Assembly (NCBI GenBank): GCA_903893335.1
Contig: CAITLX010000159.1
Span: forward strand, 1 to 10,015
Direction of reading: 5' to 3'
DNA from: an uncultured delta proteobacterium
Lineage (GTDB): Bacteria > Myxococcota_A > Polyangia > Polyangiales > Polyangiaceae
DNA: 10,015 bases
The position numbers and the translations under genes are program-made. Below are positions 7,703 through 10,015 of this stretch, one piece after another (the first letter of the stretch is position 1; every line of letters begins with the position of its first letter). Under the pieces are notes generated by a model. That model was given only the letters and a program-made list of their open reading frames with translations. It had not been told where the DNA came from and made no database searches.

Positions 7703-8152
7703 TCACAGCCGCTCCGCGACGGCGCGCCGGAACTCGACCTGCTCGGCCGGCGACATGGCGGTGGCGGTGGCCCAGCGCTCGGACGACCAGAGCTCGATCA
7801 TGTGGCCGGCGGCGGCCCAGCGGACGTCGCGCGCGAGGCCCGCGAACTCGCGCAGCGTGCCCGGCACGAGCAGGCGCCCCTGCGGGTCGAGGTCGCACTC
7901 GTGCGCGCCGGCGACGTAGAGGCGGCGCAGCCGCACGGCGTTCGCGTCGAAGCGCGGCAGGCCGGCGATCTTCGCCTCGACCTCCTCCCACGCCTTCCAG
8001 GGGAAGACGTGCAGGCACGGCTCGTCGTCGAACGGCGAGCGCGTGACGACCAGGCGCAGGTCCCCCGAGGCCGCGAGCACGTCACGGAACTTCGCCGGGA
8101 AGCTCGTGCGTCCCTTCGCGTCGATCGCGTGGTCGAAGGTGCCTCGAAACAT
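7703..8152 (-). CDS. mraZ: Transcriptional regulator MraZ
   Basis: MraZ is a ring-forming DNA-binding protein that controls its own dcw operon; in E. coli it represses it. The 149-residue product has the duplicated SpoVT/AbrB-like fold signature: DAKGRTSFPAKFRDVL (11-26) and LDPQGRLLVPGTLREFAGL (88-106), each with the D-x-x-G-R turn. The length matches the family (about 140-155). ATG at 8150-8152 gives the canonical beginning MFRGTFDHAIDAKGR, with AAGG at 8159-8162 spaced 6 nt away. An in-frame GTG at 8213-8215 would add 21 residues, but these have no family resemblance and that GTG is itself part of the operator. MraZ is the first gene of the operon, and its predicted binding sites and promoter lie directly upstream. 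Confidence 0.97.
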   Translation of the reverse strand: MFRGTFDHAIDAKGRTSFPAKFRDVLAASGDLRLVVTRSPFDDEPCLHVFPWKAWEEVEAKIAGLPRFDANAVRLRRLYVAGAHECDLDPQGRLLVPGTLREFAGLARDVRWAAAGHMIELWSSERWATATAMSPAEQVEFRRAVAERL

Positions 8153-8190
8153 GGGGTGCCTTGGCTCTGGGCCACCCGAGGGGAGAGAGA

Positions 8191-8215
8191 GGCACTCTTT
8201 GCCACTTTCTCCCAC
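8191..8215 (-). promoter_or_regulatory. MraZ operator (MraZ box): three GTG repeats at 10-nt period
   Basis: Reading the minus strand, GTG begins at 8215, 8205 and 8195, exactly ten bases apart: TGGGA, five bases, TGGCA, five bases, TGCCT. This matches the known MraZ box of repeated TGGGN elements separated by 5 nt, and the intervening AAAG/AAGA bases recall the AAAGTG form seen in Mollicutes. It lies just downstream of the predicted transcription start and about 40-60 nt before the mraZ ATG, so bound MraZ would block early elongation or promoter clearance. A further in-phase GTGG begins at 8175, with the 8185 position degenerate. The repeats are read directly; the role is from the known family. 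Confidence 0.85.
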
Positions 8216-8226
8216 GGACGCCGGCC

Positions 8227-8256
8227 ACCCTACGAGCCGAGGCGCGAGAGTGTCAA
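8227..8256 (-). promoter_or_regulatory. Promoter of the mraZ/dcw operon (Pmra)
   Basis: On the minus strand there is a perfect TTGACA -35 (8251-8256), an 18-nt spacer and TAGGGT (8227-8232) as a modest -10. Immediately upstream, 8257-8265 reads AAGAAAAGA in an otherwise GC-rich window, as an UP element might. The start of transcription would fall near 8220, just before the MraZ operator, giving a leader of about 68 nt. A good -35 and correct placement support it; the -10 is weak. Confidence 0.7.
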
Positions 8257-8266
8257 TCTTTTCTTG

Positions 8267-8286
8267 GCCAATTCATGGACATTGGC
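8267..8286. promoter_or_regulatory. Inverted repeat upstream of Pmra, candidate regulator site
   Basis: Perfect 6-bp arms GCCAAT (8267-8272) and ATTGGC (8281-8286) flank an 8-bp spacer. The centre lies about 57 bp upstream of the predicted transcription start, a position often used by activators. The left arm also lies within the short palindrome TTGGCCAA (8264-8271). No regulator can be named from the sequence. Confidence 0.35.
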
Positions 8287-8288
8287 GG

Positions 8289-8302
8289 GTGGTAAAAGGT
8301 GG
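8289..8302 (+). promoter_or_regulatory. Possible second MraZ-type site in opposite orientation
   Basis: The plus strand carries GTGG at 8289-8292 and again at 8299-8302, exactly 10 nt apart with TAAAAG between. The unit GTGGTAAAAG resembles GTGGCAAAGA in the main operator. Only two repeats are present and short GTGG strings are common in GC-rich DNA, so this is a weak candidate. Confidence 0.3.
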
Positions 8303-8531
8303 CACGCATCCGGGGTCCGCGCCCGTGCGGGTGGGACGTTCGGCGCACCGAGGGCAGACGGGGGCCTGGCCCCCCCCCGCGGGGGGCGCTCGACGGCAGG
8401 CCGCACGGAGGCGGCGCGCGAGCGGAGGCCTCACCCCGCCGAGGGCGAGGAGGCGCGCGAGGTCAACCGCGCGAGGCGATCACCCGCGCGGAGCGACGGG
8501 CGCGCTCAGGCAACCGCGGAGGCCGCGCCGG
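8303..8531. other. Non-coding GC-rich region between the B12-subunit gene and the dcw control region
   Basis: No convincing gene is visible. The plus-strand frame open from 8299 continues into the antisense of the next gene and encodes only arginine/glycine/alanine-rich shadow sequence. Structure seen: the GC hairpin cluster at 8360-8386, and a weak stem GAGCG/CGCTC (8491-8495 with 8503-8507) some 25 nt after the 8532 stop, neither followed by a T tract. Termination of the upstream gene may therefore be factor-dependent. The separation supports independent transcription of the dcw operon. Confidence 0.5.
8360..8386. repeat. Two overlapping, mutually exclusive GC hairpins
   Basis: GGGGGCC (8360-8366) pairs with GGCCCCC (8368-8374) around a single T. 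The 14-nt palindrome made of six C, GC and six G (8373-8386) shares its C run (8370-8378) with the first stem, so only one can form fully at a time. There is no T tract on either side, so it is not a classic intrinsic terminator. It could still stall polymerase downstream of the B12-subunit gene. Confidence 0.45.
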
Positions 8532-8939
8532 TCAGGCCGCGTGCGGCGTCACGTTGTCGCGTACCCACGCGATGATCGACGCGAGCGAGGTGCCGGGCGT
8601 GAACACGCTGTGCACGCCTGCCGCCTTGAGCTTCGGGATGTCGTCGTCGGGGATGATGCCGCCGCCGAAGAGCACGATGTCGCCCGCGCCGCGCGCGCGC
8701 AGCGCCTCGATGACCGCGGGGAAGAGCGTGTTGTGCGCGCCGCTCATGATCGACAGACCGACCGCGTCGACGTCCTCTTGCACCGCGGCGCTGGCGATCA
8801 TCTCGGGCGTCTGGTGGAGCCCCGTGTAGATGACCTCGAAGCCGGCGTCGCGCAGGGCGCGCGCGACGACCTTGGCGCCGCGGTCGTGACCGTCGAGGCC
8901 GGGCTTGGCGACGAGAATGCGGATCTTGGCTTCGCTCAT
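8532..8939 (-). CDS. Stand-alone cobalamin-binding subunit of methylmalonyl-CoA mutase type
   Basis: This 135-residue protein corresponds to the C-terminal B12 domain of methylmalonyl-CoA mutase, which carries adenosylcobalamin and works with a separate catalytic barrel subunit to interconvert methylmalonyl-CoA and succinyl-CoA. The diagnostic base-off/His-on motif is D16-G-H18-D-R-G21 in AKPGLDGHDRGAK (11-23), H18 being the cobalt ligand. GLSIMSGAH (61-69) holds the S-x-L position as S63-I-M65, with Met in place of Leu. FGGGIIPDDD (91-100) provides the GG motif. No catalytic subunit, MeaB chaperone or epimerase is visible, so the partner must lie elsewhere. It could also serve a related mutase (isobutyryl- or ethylmalonyl-CoA type). 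ATG at 8937-8939 has no clear ribosome binding site, and an 18-codon candidate leader ORF ends on it as ATGA. Confidence 0.9.
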   Translation of the reverse strand: MSEAKIRILVAKPGLDGHDRGAKVVARALRDAGFEVIYTGLHQTPEMIASAAVQEDVDAVGLSIMSGAHNTLFPAVIEALRARGAGDIVLFGGGIIPDDDIPKLKAAGVHSVFTPGTSLASIIAWVRDNVTPHAA

Positions 8940-9000
8940 GGGACGAGGACTCTGGCTCTGCTCGAGGGGATGAGGGTCTTCGATTCGCTCACGGGAGGAG
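8921..9000 (-). repeat. Imperfect direct repeat, 27 nt, at 53-nt period around the B12-subunit start
   Basis: Positions 8921-8947 and 8974-9000 match at 22 of 27 bases. The downstream copy holds the start of the B12-subunit gene (ATGAGCGAAGCCAAG) and the upstream copy holds GTGAGCGAATCGAAG. The two therefore look like a duplicated gene start. Similarity fades on both sides. Confidence 0.6.
8936..8992 (-). other. Candidate 18-codon leader ORF before the B12-subunit gene
   Basis: GTG at 8990-8992 opens a short frame, MSESKTLIPSSRARVLVP, whose TGA overlaps the ATG of the B12-subunit gene as ATGA. Its first residues resemble the following protein's start (MSEAK), because of the direct repeat. 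The bases before it are C/T-rich with no ribosome binding site. It may be a coupled leader peptide, a remnant start or chance. Confidence 0.2.
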
Positions 9001-9010
9001 AGGCGGTGCT

Positions 9011-9026
9011 GCGCGAGACCTCGCGC
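9011..9026 (-). terminator. GC stem-loop just after the unknown gene, possible terminator
   Basis: GCGCGAG (9011-9017) and CTCGCGC (9020-9026) form a perfect 7-bp inverted repeat with a 2-nt centre, beginning three bases after the stop codon at 9030-9032. No T tract follows on the minus strand, so it is at best a weak or factor-assisted terminator, or a 3'-end stabiliser. Confidence 0.3.
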
Positions 9027-9029
9027 CGC

Positions 9030-10015
9030 TCAGTGCGACTTCGGCGCGGGGTGGCGAGGAGCTGCACCCTTCTTCGCGCTGCCGCTCGACTTGGGAGTCG
9101 ACTTCTTCGCGCTGGCCGGCGCGCCGACCACGAGGTGCGAGACCTCGACCTCGCCGCGGTCCTTGGCCGCGACGAACGGGACGCCCTGCGCGTAGCCCGC
9201 GGGGACCGCAGCCGTGAGGCGCACGCCGTCGGCGGTGCCCTCGATGGCGGCTCCACGGATGGCGAGGCGCAGGTGGCGCCCCTCGGCCGAGGCGGCGGCG
9301 AGCTCGAGCGGGTGCGCGAGCTCCCAGCCCTGGCTCTGACCGTCGACGGCCACGAGGTGCACGCGCGGCGGCGTCGCGGTGTCGACGAAGAGCGCGACGC
9401 CGCGCCAGCTCGTCGTGCCCGCCGTGCCACGCAGGCCGAGGCCGCCGGCCTCGGAGACCTGCACGACGCCCTCGATCGCATCGACCCCGGCGTCGCCACA
9501 GCCCACCGCGTCGAACCCCGAGCCGCCCGGCTCGCTCGCGACCTCGAGGTGGCCCTCCTCGAGCAGCGCGACGCGCGGTGCCCCGAAGAGGCGCAGGTAG
9601 GTGCGCGTGGCGTCCGACCAGCGCTCGCCGGCGACGCGGGCGACGCGGGCGCGCGGCAGCGAAGCGGGCCCGAGGGGCTTGCCGTCGCGCAGGATGGCGG
9701 CGGCCTCGCTCGGGCGGCCGAGCTGGTAGTGGGCGCCCGCGAGCGTGAAGGCCTCGACGACCCCCGCGCCGTCGACGCGCACGTCGGTGACCTCGACCGG
9801 AGCGACCGAGCCGTCGTCGCGCGTGACGCCCGCGCGCAGCCGCGTCAGCGCGGGCTGCGCGGCGTCGGCCGGCGTGGCGAGCAGCGTGAGCCCGAGGGCG
9901 AGCTGCTCGACGAGCTCGGGGTGGCCGCCGAGCGCGCGCGTCGCCGCGAGGTCGATCGCGCGCGGCACGTCGATGGCGACCAGCCGAGCCGCCCGCGCGA
10001 CGAACGCCGCGGGCG
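9030..10015 (-). CDS. Protein of unknown function, 5' end beyond the window, basic C-terminal tail
   Basis: I do not recognise this gene. The frame is open to the right edge, giving at least 328 residues. A GTG at 9966-9968 could be a start, but coding-like sequence (AAFVARAARLVAID) continues upstream of it, so the true start is probably outside. The first part is helical and alanine/leucine-rich with a stretch (FTLAGAHYQLGRPSEAAAIL) resembling one TPR-type helix pair. The middle (roughly the segment encoded by 9120-9560) alternates short hydrophobic strands with glycine turns, for example WRGVALFVDTATP and LRLAIRGAAIEGTADGV. That pattern fits a beta-sandwich such as a concanavalin A/laminin G-like domain; this is inference from pattern only. 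The last 28 or so residues (ASAKKSTPKSSGSAKKG...) are rich in Lys, Ser, Pro and Ala and look disordered. It precedes the B12-subunit gene by 90 nt. Confidence 0.7.
   Translation of the reverse strand, partial: PAAFVARAARLVAIDVPRAIDLAATRALGGHPELVEQLALGLTLLATPADAAQPALTRLRAGVTRDDGSVAPVEVTDVRVDGAGVVEAFTLAGAHYQLGRPSEAAAILRDGKPLGPASLPRARVARVAGERWSDATRTYLRLFGAPRVALLEEGHLEVASEPGGSGFDAVGCGDAGVDAIEGVVQVSEAGGLGLRGTAGTTSWRGVALFVDTATPPRVHLVAVDGQSQGWELAHPLELAAASAEGRHLRLAIRGAAIEGTADGVRLTAAVPAGYAQGVPFVAAKDRGEVEVSHLVVGAPASAKKSTPKSSGSAKKGAAPRHPAPKSH

Noticed and set aside
7686..7706. Longer RsmH starting at GTG 7704-7706, overlapping the mraZ stop
   Set aside because: Possible, but the GAGGAG site at 7695-7700 is well spaced for the internal ATG; noted as an alternative only.
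8153..8215. Longer MraZ starting at GTG 8213-8215
   Set aside because: The added 21 residues lack family resemblance, the GTG is part of the operator, and the standard MFRG start has its own ribosome binding site.
8464..8523. Short repeat CAACCGCG...GAGGC at 8464-8477 and 8511-8523
   Set aside because: Short, with an indel, in sequence of very biased composition; likely chance.
8299..8829. Plus-strand open frame over the intergenic region and the B12-subunit gene
   Set aside because: Its second half is antisense to a certain gene and its first half is Arg/Gly/Ala low complexity.
9006..9140. Plus-strand GTG after a strong GGGAGGAGAGG ribosome-binding-like motif
   Set aside because: The frame runs antisense through the unknown minus-strand gene and shows no protein-like composition; the motif is a by-product of the direct repeat region.
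1..10015. Mobile elements, CRISPR arrays, tRNA or rRNA genes, or a novel defence system
   Set aside because: No transposase or integrase motif, no regularly spaced repeats of CRISPR size and no RNA gene signatures were seen; the genes are mostly standard core functions in conserved order.

Overview
The window is very GC-rich and nearly all genes lie on the minus strand. It carries the front half of a division and cell wall (dcw) cluster. In transcription order, right to left, this is mraZ, rsmH, ftsL, ftsI, murE, murF, mraY and the first 51 codons of murD. MurE has the DNPR motif of the meso-diaminopimelate-adding type, and FtsI ends in a PASTA-like domain. Together with the base composition and a stand-alone methylmalonyl-CoA mutase cobalamin-binding subunit next door, this suggests a Myxococcota (former Deltaproteobacteria) genome. 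A high-GC actinomycete is less likely. The taxonomic placement is inference.

Layout: 1-153 is the start of murD. 173-8152 is a tightly packed operon: ftsI/murE and murF/mraY overlap by 4 nt, the murE/murF gap is 1 nt, the ftsL/ftsI gap is 4 nt, and the other gaps are 17-34 nt. 8153-8302 is the mraZ control region. It has a promoter with a perfect TTGACA -35, an AT-rich upstream stretch, three GTG boxes at an exact 10-nt period that form a MraZ operator, and further candidate sites upstream. 8303-8531 is GC-rich and non-coding, with strong hairpin potential. 8532-8939 encodes the B12-binding subunit. It is preceded by a 27-nt imperfect direct repeat around its start codon and an 18-codon candidate leader ORF. 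9030 to the right edge is the 3' part of a gene of unknown function with a lysine/serine/proline-rich tail.

How the genes work together: MurD (partial), MurE and MurF extend the UDP-MurNAc peptide stem, and MraY transfers the finished precursor to the lipid carrier to give lipid I. FtsL and the class B transpeptidase FtsI belong to the divisome that uses the resulting precursor at the septum. RsmH methylates 16S rRNA, and MraZ is the autoregulator of the operon. The cobalamin subunit and the unknown gene are probably separate transcription units that merely adjoin the cluster. I see no mobile element, CRISPR array, tRNA or rRNA. The window is mostly ordinary core genome, and the main points of interest are the regulatory layout upstream of mraZ and a few motif departures (KTA in FtsI, HTA in MurF).
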